DNA of 8,451 bases from HO2-45-28 sp964412115 (lineage in GTDB: Bacteria > Patescibacteriota > Minisyncoccia > HO2-45-28), in the NCBI GenBank assembly GCA_964412115.1, contig CAYPMM010000031.1:1-8451 (forward strand), written 5' to 3'. The notes beneath the pieces are model-generated. The model was not told where the DNA came from and searched no databases. It saw only the letters and a list, made by a program, of their open reading frames with translations. Numbering within the stretch: position 1 is the stretch's first letter; each line of letters starts with the position of its first letter. Made by a program: the position numbers and the translations under genes. This document shows, in pieces, positions 1 through 5,309 of the stretch.

Positions 1-1347
1 AGCTTTTTTGAAAGCGTCAGCAAAAAGATCTGCAGTAAAAATTTTCTTGTTGGGCAGGAAATTGACCTCAAACGAGAAAAGCTGTCCTTCGTCAAGCGTG
101 CCCTGCTGCTGTTTCTGGGTAACCACCTTGGCAACTTCGGCCTCAACGAAACGAGGCGCCTCAACGCCCGCGGTGTCGATCAGGCCGGCCTTGAGCTTGT
201 TGTAATCCCAGCGTGCGTGATCAAGAGCGACTCTCGCACTCAAAAGACCGAGTGGAGTGAACGCGTCCTGAATTTCGCCGGTCAGCTTGTCCATGTTCCG
301 CGGATAGTTCGGGTCGCCGAAAAACTTCACGTTGCCCTTATAGCCGACATACTCGGCGTCGGCGTAAAGGCCTTCGGCGTCGCTCACGGCCTGCGGGCTG
401 TCAAGCAGTATGTCGGCCGCAGCCGAAATCATCTGCTTATAGGCGACCGGCGAAGAGGACTTGTTCTGGACAACCTTGCGAAGCTCTTCTTCAGCGAGCA
501 TAAGCCCGCGGACAAACTTTTCCACCTTGTCGTGGTTCGCTTTCAGATAGTCGGCGCGAACAGCATAAACGTCAGCTATGATCTTGCTTGCGGTTTTGGT
601 TGTGAGCATAATTCTCGCGCCGCGCACCGAGTCCTCGGAACCAGTGCCGACCTTGCCGCCGGAAGTGAGCGCCATCGCGTCGGGACTTATCACCATGGCC
701 GCGTCCACATCTTTGTCGTTTTTGAAAGCCGAAACAGGAGTGTTATCCTTGCCAGTCAGCTCCTTCGTCCACTTGATCTTGACGTCCTTCATTGAAAGAC
801 CGGCGGCGGACAAAATGTTCGCCAGATAATCCGGGTGCGGGCCATAGGCCTGAGCAGCGATCGTCTTTCCTTTCAGATCCTTCGGCGTTTTGATGCCTTC
901 TTTGACTACGAGGGCGTCTCCGCCGACAGACCAAGTCATCTGATAAATGACGACCGGCTTTGTTCTCGGATCCGCGGACGCGGCTTCGAGGGCCATGTTA
1001 ATCATGCCCATCGTTCCGCGAAGATAGGGTGAATCGCCCTTCAGATACGAAGCGAGCTGTTTGGTGAAGTCATCTTCACGCACCAGCTTGAATTTCAGGC
1101 CAAGACGGCCGAAAATGCTGTCGGTTACGGTCAGACGAGCGTTGCCGTTGCCGTAAATCGTGGCGATGTCTCCGCCCCAAGTGATAAGCGGAACCTGAAC
1201 GGTATCGGACTTTTTCACCTCGCCCACAGGCGTGTTAACCGCCTTCGTCATCGGCGGAGCGTCAATATAACGGGCTGTCGCGGCCGAAACAACCGAAGCC
1301 AGAACCAAAACACCCAGAAAATAAAGGACCGGTATCCACTTCCTCAT
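1..1347 (-). CDS. NMT1-like ABC substrate-binding protein, probably SBP/OmpA fusion (3' end outside window)
   Basis: The 449 codons in view stay open to the window edge, so the C-terminus is missing. Residues 1-25 form a signal peptide or membrane anchor (MRKW, then a hydrophobic stretch ending VVSAA). The following ~350 residues read as a periplasmic binding protein of the NMT1/TauA type: an early LITWGGDIAT strand, DPRTKPVVIYQMTWS, GIKTPKDLKGKTIA and the lobe-2 segment DAAMVISPDAMALTSG. The last visible residues (FSFEVNFLPNKKIFTADLF) resemble the start of an OmpA/MotB domain as in proteins annotated phosphate ABC transporter substrate-binding/OmpA family. That fusion is inferred from memory of the family. 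The ligand is unknown. The ATG start is fixed by an AAAGGAGG ribosome site at 1358-1365. No permease or ATPase gene is visible; partners may lie left of the window. Confidence 0.85.
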   Translation of the reverse strand, partial: MRKWIPVLYFLGVLVLASVVSAATARYIDAPPMTKAVNTPVGEVKKSDTVQVPLITWGGDIATIYGNGNARLTVTDSIFGRLGLKFKLVREDDFTKQLASYLKGDSPYLRGTMGMINMALEAASADPRTKPVVIYQMTWSVGGDALVVKEGIKTPKDLKGKTIAAQAYGPHPDYLANILSAAGLSMKDVKIKWTKELTGKDNTPVSAFKNDKDVDAAMVISPDAMALTSGGKVGTGSEDSVRGARIMLTTKTASKIIADVYAVRADYLKANHDKVEKFVRGLMLAEEELRKVVQNKSSSPVAYKQMISAAADILLDSPQAVSDAEGLYADAEYVGYKGNVKFFGDPNYPRNMDKLTGEIQDAFTPLGLLSARVALDHARWDYNKLKAGLIDTAGVEAPRFVEAEVAKVVTQKQQQGTLDEGQLFSFEVNFLPNKKIFTADLFADAFKKA

Positions 1348-1430
1348 GTGATTTTTTCCTCCTTTGATGTAAAAATCAACGAACTTACCACACCCACAGC
1401 CCCGAGCCGCGGGCTTTTACCTTCAAAAGA

Positions 1431-1459
1431 TGTATAACAAAAAAAACATTTTTTGTCAA
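1431..1459 (-). promoter_or_regulatory. Sigma70-type promoter of the substrate-binding protein gene
   Basis: On the minus strand a perfect -35 TTGACA (1454-1459) is followed by a 17-nt spacer and -10 TATACA (1431-1436). The predicted start is near 1424, leaving a leader of about 77 nt that contains a weak AGCCC/GGGCT hairpin and ends in the AAAGGAGG site. Confidence 0.75.
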
Positions 1460-1468
1460 ATGTTTTTT
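1441..1468 (-). terminator. A/T-rich hairpin after comEC, possible weak terminator
   Basis: AAAAAACATT (1441-1450) and AATGTTTTTT (1459-1468) form a 10-bp inverted repeat around an 8-nt loop, just after the comEC stop. On the minus strand the 3' arm continues into a run of T. It has only one G-C pair, so it would be a weak terminator. It overlaps the -35 box and spacer of the next gene's promoter. Confidence 0.35.
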
Positions 1469-1471
1469 ACG

Positions 1472-2845
1472 CTAAAGATTTATTGACGAAAACGGCAGGT
1501 TGGCAAAAAAACTGGCGACCGCGAGCTCGTAAGACGAGAGCAGATACGCTGCCCATGAAAATGGATAGGCAATAAACGGATGGATCCAGCCAAAAACGCC
1601 GGATAAAAATCCGAAAAACATCGTGGCCGGAACGAAAATCAGAATCAAAAGATTCGCCGGAAGAGAAAACAAGGAGAGCGAATCGGAATTTTGGAGGAGC
1701 ACCGGCAAGACCGCGATTTGCGCCGATAACGTGGCCAAACCGTGTTCGCGAAATCCGAATTTTTTGGGAAGCCATTTTACGAATGGCTTTAGGCGGGGCG
1801 AAAAATATAAAAGGCCGAGCGAAGCTAAAAACGACAGCTGGAAACCCAAATCAAAACGCAGAATTTTGGGGTTATACAAAAGCATCAAAAGTCCGGCGGC
1901 AAAAAGAGCTACTTTCGCCTGATAAACTCTGCCGGTAAATCCGGCGAAATACAAAATTGAAGCCATGACTGAAGCGCGAACGACCGTGGCCGACGCTCCG
2001 GAAAGAACGGCAAAAAGAAAAATTCCGGCGATTCCAAGGATTGTTCCAAAAAATTTAGGCAAAAACAGGGCAAAAAAATAAGAAATTGACCGGGCGATTA
2101 TGGTTATGTTGTAGCCGGACAAAACTACTATATGTATGACTCCGACTTTTCTGAATTCTTCTAGAATATCGGCCGGCATTGATTTTCTGGCACCAATCGT
2201 CAGCCCGCCGACAAAAGAGGCCTGCGGTTCGGGCAAAACCCGCGAAAGGCTTTCAATATATTTTTTCTTTATTTCCAAAAGAGCCGACTTTATTTTAGAA
2301 CCTCCGCCTGAGCCGTTTTTTTTGATTTCCGGAAAAATAATCTCAAGAAAAATGTCGTCTTTGGCGAGATAACTCTTGTAGTCAAAGTCATCAGAAAAAT
2401 TATCCGGCTCTTCCAGTGTTCCGCCCACTTCCGCGATATCTCCGTATGAAAACTCCGGATAGCGGCTGGTCACCAATAAAATTTTATCTCCCGTTTCGCT
2501 CTTAAAAATAAGTCTTGTTGAATTTTCGCGCTCGTCCGGCTCGTCGGCAATAATGCCCTTAAGTAAAACTTTTTGGTTTAATTGGGGTTTCAGCTCGGCA
2601 GAAATATCCCTGCTGTCTTTAATCTCATAACGTAAAACTCCCAAACCAAAGGTTAAAATGAAAACGCCCGCAATCAGCAAAAAACCGCCGCCCGGACGTT
2701 GAATGTCCGTGTGATAAAAAATCAGAAAAAAAATACTTACTATTATAATAAGTAAAGCGAGCGGCCAGCCGAAGTCAAAAAAAGATCTGAAAAATACGCC
2801 AGCGGCAAAACCCGAAATCATTATAGGCGGTAAAATATAGCGCAT
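1472..2845 (-). CDS. comEC: ComEC/Rec2-type DNA uptake channel, short form without metallo-beta-lactamase domain
   Basis: A 457-residue polytopic membrane protein that would carry single-stranded DNA across the cytoplasmic membrane during natural transformation. Two N-terminal membrane segments lead into a DUF4131-like OB region with the typical FDYKSYLAKDDI motif. The competence domain follows, with GLTIGARKSMP, HIVVLSGYNITII (usually LSGLHVGL), GASATVVRASVMA, FDLGFQLSFLASLGLL and LSAQIAVLPVLL, then final membrane segments ending at SFFANLPFSSINL. Full-length ComEC proteins are about 700-800 residues and end in a beta-lactamase-like domain, absent here. The ATG at 2845 was chosen; an in-frame TTG at 2866 would add seven residues. 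Neither has a Shine-Dalgarno sequence. A TAAAAT box about 10 nt upstream of the ATG suggests a very short leader. The gene is divergent from the tRNA-Glu promoter, which overlaps the alternative start. Confidence 0.92.
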   Translation of the reverse strand: MRYILPPIMISGFAAGVFFRSFFDFGWPLALLIIIVSIFFLIFYHTDIQRPGGGFLLIAGVFILTFGLGVLRYEIKDSRDISAELKPQLNQKVLLKGIIADEPDERENSTRLIFKSETGDKILLVTSRYPEFSYGDIAEVGGTLEEPDNFSDDFDYKSYLAKDDIFLEIIFPEIKKNGSGGGSKIKSALLEIKKKYIESLSRVLPEPQASFVGGLTIGARKSMPADILEEFRKVGVIHIVVLSGYNITIIARSISYFFALFLPKFFGTILGIAGIFLFAVLSGASATVVRASVMASILYFAGFTGRVYQAKVALFAAGLLMLLYNPKILRFDLGFQLSFLASLGLLYFSPRLKPFVKWLPKKFGFREHGLATLSAQIAVLPVLLQNSDSLSLFSLPANLLILIFVPATMFFGFLSGVFGWIHPFIAYPFSWAAYLLSSYELAVASFFANLPFSSINL

Positions 2846-2851
2846 AATAGC

Positions 2852-2879
2852 TTGAATTTTACGCAAAAAATGCTAAAAT
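2852..2879 (+). promoter_or_regulatory. Promoter of tRNA-Glu, extended -10
   Basis: -35 TTGAAT (2852-2857), a 16-nt spacer and -10 TAAAAT (2874-2879) preceded by TGC, the extended -10 motif. Predicted start near 2886, about 15 nt before the tRNA. The same TTGAAT plus TGC-TAAAA design occurs before rplS. Confidence 0.65.
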
Positions 2880-2900
2880 GCATATAGTTTGCCGCATAAC

Positions 2901-2972
2901 GGCCCCATCGTCTAACGGTTAGGACGGGTCTCTTTCAAGGACCAAACCGGGGTTCGACTCCCCGTGGGGCCG
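2901..2972 (+). tRNA. tRNA-Glu(TTC), CCA not encoded
   Basis: Acceptor stem GGCCCCA/TGGGGCC is fully paired with discriminator G2972. The D-arm is GTCT..GGAC. The anticodon stem GGTCT/GGACC closes loop CTTTCAA, placing anticodon TTC at 2934-2936. The T-arm has a GTTCGACTC loop region. The gene is followed by CTG rather than CCA, unlike the other four tRNA genes here, so it depends on the CCA-adding enzyme. A second tRNA-Glu(TTC) of different sequence lies at 5688. The last 24 nt reappear at 3115-3138. Confidence 0.95.
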
Positions 2973-3138
2973 CTGATGACTTATTTATAAATCAATCCCG
3001 CCGGGAGTCGAACTCGGGAAGGGGGTCGGGGAAACGGGAGTTTCCCCGTGTAGGAAAACAGCCCCGCAACTGCGGGGCGCCAGAAACCGAGAGGTTTCTG
3101 GGGAGCGAAGCGACGGGTTCGACTCCCCGTGGGGCCGC
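2973..3138 (+). repeat. Hairpin-rich element after tRNA-Glu, bounded by a direct copy of the tRNA 3' end
   Basis: The 24 nt ending the tRNA (2950-2973) are repeated exactly at 3115-3138. Between the copies lie, in order: palindrome ATTTATAAAT; an inverted copy of the T-arm (3003-3013, complementary to 2952-2962 and to 3117-3127); a 9-bp hairpin CGGGGAAAC/GTTTCCCCG with loop GGGA (3027-3048); a 7-bp hairpin GCCCCGC/GCGGGGC (3061-3078); a 9-bp hairpin CCAGAAACC/GGTTTCTGG with loop GAGA (3080-3101); and the word GAGCGAAGCGA (3103-3113). The inverted and direct T-arm copies close the block as one large stem. The second 3' copy has no D-arm or anticodon arm, so it is not a tRNA. The element after tRNA-Leu (4699-4833) has the same order of parts. 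Confidence 0.85.
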
Positions 3139-3158
3139 AAAGTTTAATAAAACAAATT

Positions 3159-3929
3159 ATGGAAAAACCACCACAACAAGAAACATTCATTGCCGCCGAA
3201 ACAAACAAGGCCGAAGAGGCACTTGAAAAAGAAACTATTGAAACTCTTGAAAAAATCGGGGAAGATCTGGAAAATATTCGCAAAGAGTCGGGAAGAGAAA
3301 AACCGAAGTTCAGCGAGAAACAAGCTAGAAAAATTGCGGACAAGCTTATAGAGAAACATCCTTCTTACGATGAATTTATAACTTCTCTTGTATATAATAC
3401 GACTCCGGAATGGTTCCAAACCGCCACGCACCTCACACTAGCACACAAAGAACATCCGAAAATAATGAAAAGGTTTTGGGAACTGTATCACAAAAATCAT
3501 CGTGGCAGCGGATTGGCGCGAAGTGGAGTAGTTGCTCAAGCCAAAACAATGCAGATTTTTGAAAAACTTGGCTTCTCAACAAGACAAGCCACCCCGGAAG
3601 AAGATGTGACAAAAAAGAACCCCGAAAAGAAAACCGTTATAGGAGTCGATTTTTTTGCAAACGAAATAGGGGTTCAAGTTAAAAGCGTGGGGGCAAATTA
3701 TGACGGTATTGAAATTTATTCAAAACAAAACCCGGGCGCTATTCCATATTTACTGATAAAAATTGGCTTGCTTGGAGGAAATCCCTACACTGGCAAACCG
3801 GATGAAAAAATAGTTGAGGAAGCAAGGAAAAAAATTGAAAAAATAGATTTATCACCAGAAAGGCCGCCCGAATACGGGCCCGTTGACCAAAAAGCTGTCC
3901 GTACATTAAAAAGGACGCGTAAGCCTTAA
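3159..3929 (+). CDS. Unrecognised protein with PD-(D/E)XK-nuclease-like motif
   Basis: A 256-residue soluble protein that I do not recognise as a named family. Residues ~15-50 are charged and probably coiled coil. Residues ~120-200 resemble a restriction-endonuclease fold: helix VAQAKTMQIFEKLGF, then GVDFFANEIGVQVKS, where D164 and Q173-V-K175 fit the D...(E/Q)xK active-site pattern of Mrr-like enzymes, followed by the strand IPYLLIKIGLL. That is a motif-level guess; a degenerate or non-catalytic member is possible. The ATG at 3159 was chosen. An in-frame GTG at 3129 lies inside the duplicated tRNA-Glu 3' end and is less credible. There is no Shine-Dalgarno sequence and no clear promoter, so it may be read from the tRNA-Glu promoter through the hairpin element. 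rplS follows 51 nt downstream with its own promoter. Confidence 0.75.
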   Translation: MEKPPQQETFIAAETNKAEEALEKETIETLEKIGEDLENIRKESGREKPKFSEKQARKIADKLIEKHPSYDEFITSLVYNTTPEWFQTATHLTLAHKEHPKIMKRFWELYHKNHRGSGLARSGVVAQAKTMQIFEKLGFSTRQATPEEDVTKKNPEKKTVIGVDFFANEIGVQVKSVGANYDGIEIYSKQNPGAIPYLLIKIGLLGGNPYTGKPDEKIVEEARKKIEKIDLSPERPPEYGPVDQKAVRTLKRTRKP

Positions 3930-3945
3930 TGTATATATGCCCTAG

Positions 3946-3974
3946 TTGAATTTGTTTAATAAATGTGCTAAAAA
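3946..3974 (+). promoter_or_regulatory. rplS promoter, predicted to give a leaderless mRNA
   Basis: -35 TTGAAT (3946-3951), a 17-nt spacer ending in the extended -10 TGC, and -10 TAAAAA (3969-3974). Only six bases separate the -10 box from the ATG at 3981, so the predicted transcription start is the start codon itself. No ribosome site precedes the gene. Confidence 0.6.
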
Positions 3975-3980
3975 TACTCA

Positions 3981-4421
3981 ATGACCATGTTAGCTCAAAA
4001 AATAAAATTTTCGCCGGTGGATATTGAAGCCAGAGCCAAATTAGACTTTGGTTCGGGCGACGTCATCCGCGTATGGCAAAGAGTAAAGGAGGGCGACAAA
4101 TCCCGTCTTCAGGCGTTTGAGGGCTTGGTCATCGCCCGCAAGCACGGACGCGAATCCGGCGCAACTTTTACTATACGTAAGGTTTCGGGCGGAGTGGGTG
4201 TTGAAAGAATTTTTCCGCTTTACTCTCCGACGATAGAAAAAATAGAAATAGTCAGCCATTCAAAAGTAAGACGGGCCAAACTTTACTATATCCGCGACAA
4301 GGCAGCGCGCGAAACACGCAAGAAAATGAAACAGCTTACGCGCGTTGAAAAAGTGGTGATGGAAAAACCGCCCGAAAAGCAGGAAAATAAGGAGGAAGAG
4401 AAGGAAACAAATAAAAAATAG
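3981..4421 (+). CDS. rplS: 50S ribosomal protein L19 (bL19)
   Basis: bL19 lies at the subunit interface of the large ribosomal subunit. The 146-residue protein shows the family core: GDVIRVWQRVKEGDKSRLQ, FEGLVIARK, FTIRKVSGGVGVERIFPL, SPTIEKIEIV and the signature VRRAKLYYIRD. After residue ~118 it carries a charged Lys/Glu-rich tail (KPPEKQENKEEEKETNKK), longer than the ~115-residue E. coli protein. The ATG at 3981 is favoured because the -10 box ends six bases before it; an ATG at 3987 is the alternative. It does not sit beside rpsP, rimM or trmD. No terminator lies between it and tRNA-Leu 148 nt downstream, so the two may be co-transcribed up to the hairpin at 4658-4695. Confidence 0.96.
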   Translation: MTMLAQKIKFSPVDIEARAKLDFGSGDVIRVWQRVKEGDKSRLQAFEGLVIARKHGRESGATFTIRKVSGGVGVERIFPLYSPTIEKIEIVSHSKVRRAKLYYIRDKAARETRKKMKQLTRVEKVVMEKPPEKQENKEEEKETNKK

Positions 4422-4431
4422 AGGTAGATTT

Positions 4432-4579
4432 CAGTTTTTTTGACGAGCGAAGCGAGATAAAAATGCGCGGGTGGGCGACAAGCGAGCTAACGCAGCTTGT
4501 CGCGGCGTCAAAAGACGCCCGGATCGCCGCCCGCAACAGTTTTTTTGACGAGCGAAGCGAGATAAAAATGCGCGGGTGG
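4432..4579 (+). repeat. 43-bp direct repeat duplicating the tRNA-Leu 5' end, enclosing a three-way-junction insert
   Basis: The same 43 bases occur at 4432-4474 and 4537-4579: CAG, seven T, GACGAGCGAAGCGAG, a short A-rich stretch, and GCGCGGGTGG, the first ten bases of tRNA-Leu. The second copy is the genuine tRNA 5' end. The 62-base insert (4475-4536) folds as GCGACAAGC/GCTTGTCGC (4475-4483/4495-4503) and GGCGTC-AAAA-GACGCC (4504-4519). The tRNA-start copy plus flank (4467-4478) pairs with 4524-4534 with a single bulge, giving a three-way junction. It is not a complete tRNA. Confidence 0.85.
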
Positions 4580-4656
4580 CGAAACCGGCAGACGCACTAC
4601 CTTGAGGTGGTAGCGGGGGCAACCCCATGGAGGTTCAAATCCTCTCCCGCGCACCA
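4570..4656 (+). tRNA. tRNA-Leu(GAG), CCA encoded
   Basis: Class II tRNA. Acceptor GCGCGGG/CCCGCGC is perfect, discriminator A4653 and CCA at 4654-4656. Anticodon stem CTACC/GGTAG closes loop TTGAGGT, giving anticodon GAG (4604-4606), which reads CTC and CTT. The long variable arm is GGGG-CAA-CCCC. T-arm GGAGG/CCTCT with loop TTCAAAT. No good promoter is visible immediately upstream; transcription is probably shared with rplS. Confidence 0.96.
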
Positions 4657-4657
4657 C

Positions 4658-4695
4658 ATAAAATTCAGGATACCAACCGGTATCCTGAATTTTAT
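4658..4695 (+). terminator. Terminator-like hairpin after tRNA-Leu
   Basis: A perfect 17-bp stem (4658-4674 with 4679-4695) closed by loop AACC. The outer part is A/T-rich, so the 3' arm ends in ATTTTATTTG. It begins one base after the encoded CCA and probably ends the rplS/tRNA-Leu transcript. It lacks a separate long T-run, so it could instead serve 3' processing. Confidence 0.65.
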
Positions 4696-4698
4696 TTG

Positions 4699-4833
4699 AG
4701 GGAGAGGATTTGAACAGGAAAGGGGTCGGGAAAACACTTGTTTTCCCGTGGCGGAAATATTAAAACCGAGGGGTTTTAAAGCGCAGTTCCGCATTCTGCG
4801 GGACGAGCAGTGAAACTCCTCTCCCGCGCACCA
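4699..4833 (+). repeat. Hairpin-rich element after tRNA-Leu, bounded by inverted and direct copies of the tRNA 3' end
   Basis: It starts with an inverted 16-nt copy of the tRNA-Leu T-arm/3' strand (4700-4715, exact complement of 4633-4648). Then come AGGGGTCGGG and the 9-bp hairpin CGGGAAAAC/GTTTTCCCG (4727-4748), the 8-bp hairpin TTAAAACC/GGTTTTAA with loop GAGG (4760-4779) nested in a GCGGAA/TTCCGC stem (4751-4756/4787-4792), the word GACGAGCAGTGAA, and a direct copy of the last 17 nt of the tRNA including CCA (4817-4833 equals 4640-4656). Upstream of those 17 nt the copy differs from the T-loop, so it is not a working T-arm. The order of parts matches the element after tRNA-Glu. Confidence 0.85.
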
Positions 4834-4834
4834 A

Positions 4835-4945
4835 AAATTCACCCCGACCCCCGTCTCGGACACCCTCGGTTTCCGACGGCCAAAGGTACTTCGTCGCTCT
4901 TGCTCCTCAGTACCTTTGGCCTGCCTTCCAACGCGGGGTGAATTT
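4835..4945. repeat. Nested palindromic intergenic element
   Basis: A 12-bp perfect outer inverted repeat AAATTCACCCCG/CGGGGTGAATTT (4835-4846/4934-4945) encloses a smaller imperfect stem and a 13-bp perfect hairpin GGCCAAAGGTACT/AGTACCTTTGGCC (4878-4890/4909-4921) with an 18-nt loop. On the minus strand it carries GGGGGTCGGGG, AAACCGAGGG and GAGCAAGAGCGACGA, the same words as the elements beside the tRNAs. It starts two bases after the duplicated tRNA-Leu 3' end. A short TGCGC-TTC-GCGCA hairpin (4945-4957) sits between it and the next promoter. The whole 4657-4960 gap is filled by such structures and holds no credible gene. Confidence 0.8.
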
Positions 4946-4960
4946 GCGCTTCGCGCACAC

Positions 4961-4989
4961 TTGACTTTTTAATGTTATTTTGGTATAAT
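4961..4989 (+). promoter_or_regulatory. Near-consensus sigma70 promoter of the small-protein/tRNA operon
   Basis: -35 TTGACT (4961-4966), 17-nt spacer, -10 TATAAT (4984-4989). Predicted start near 4996, giving a leader of about 34 nt. It is the strongest promoter in the window and the only clear one upstream of the two small genes and three tRNAs. Confidence 0.85.
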
Positions 4990-5029
4990 GCGATTGAAGT
5001 TCTAATCAACAAATTGAGGAGGGTTCGTG

Positions 5030-5254
5030 GTGTACAATCCGCAAATATGCCGCCTGGCCATAGAGGCCGCAAAACGACATGCCGATTCTGTGATTGCGAT
5101 TGATGATGATCCAAACCAAGACTCTTTTTCTGGCAAAGTGCCCTTTTGTGACTGCCCTGATTGCGAGCCAGGAAAATGGCCTGGCGACATAGAAAACCAG
5201 TTGGATGAATATGTGGAAGAGAACGGTCCGGGCACAGTTCCTGTTGACAAATAG
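5030..5254 (+). CDS. Small acidic Cys-motif protein, function unknown
   Basis: About 74 residues, no family recognised. It begins VYNPQICRLAIEAAKRHADS, a likely helix, has an acidic IDDDPNQD turn, then CDCPDCEPG, a C-x-C-x2-C cluster that with the Cys near residue 7 could bind metal, and an acidic tail. No signal peptide or membrane segment. Two adjacent GTG codons (5027 and 5030) could start it. The AGGAGG at 5017-5022 is 4 nt from the first and 7 nt from the second, so 5030 is preferred; starting at 5027 adds one residue. It is first in a transcript from the 4961-4989 promoter and is followed by the zinc-ribbon gene 55 nt later. Credibility rests on strong promoter and ribosome site rather than homology. 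Confidence 0.7.
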   Translation: MYNPQICRLAIEAAKRHADSVIAIDDDPNQDSFSGKVPFCDCPDCEPGKWPGDIENQLDEYVEENGPGTVPVDK

Positions 5255-5309
5255 GCCGGCTACAAAGCCAGCCTCATAACCCAACCACCCCCCACAAAGG
5301 AGAAGCGAC

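Noticed and set aside
217..934. Open frames on the plus strand and in the other minus frame across the left end
   Set aside because: They lie antisense or out of frame to the substrate-binding protein, which has recognisable motifs, a promoter and a ribosome site.
2846..2866. TTG start for comEC
   Set aside because: No ribosome site, overlap with the tRNA-Glu promoter, and an ATG seven codons later that gives a normal membrane N-terminus.
2950..3138. attL/attR pair of a prophage or integrative element
   Set aside because: The repeat of the tRNA 3' end is real, but only ~140 nt lie between the copies, with no integrase or cargo gene.
3129..3158. GTG start extending the nuclease-like protein by ten residues
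   Set aside because: Those codons are the duplicated tRNA-Glu 3' end, and no ribosome site precedes them.
4465..4534. Possible extra tRNA or tRNA pseudogene upstream of tRNA-Leu
   Set aside because: Only the first ten tRNA bases are copied; the rest folds as two hairpins with no anticodon arm or T-loop.
4540..4569. Dedicated promoter for tRNA-Leu with -35 TTGACG
   Set aside because: The only -10-like sequence (TAAAAA) is about 12 nt away, too close, and the segment is part of the duplicated repeat.
4431..4863. Short open frames across tRNA-Leu and its flanking elements
   Set aside because: They translate hairpin repeats and the tRNA itself, repeat the same peptide because of the 43-nt duplication, and lack start signals.
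2973..4945. CRISPR array
   Set aside because: The repeats are few, unequal, built of hairpins and tied to tRNA ends; there is no regular repeat-spacer pattern.
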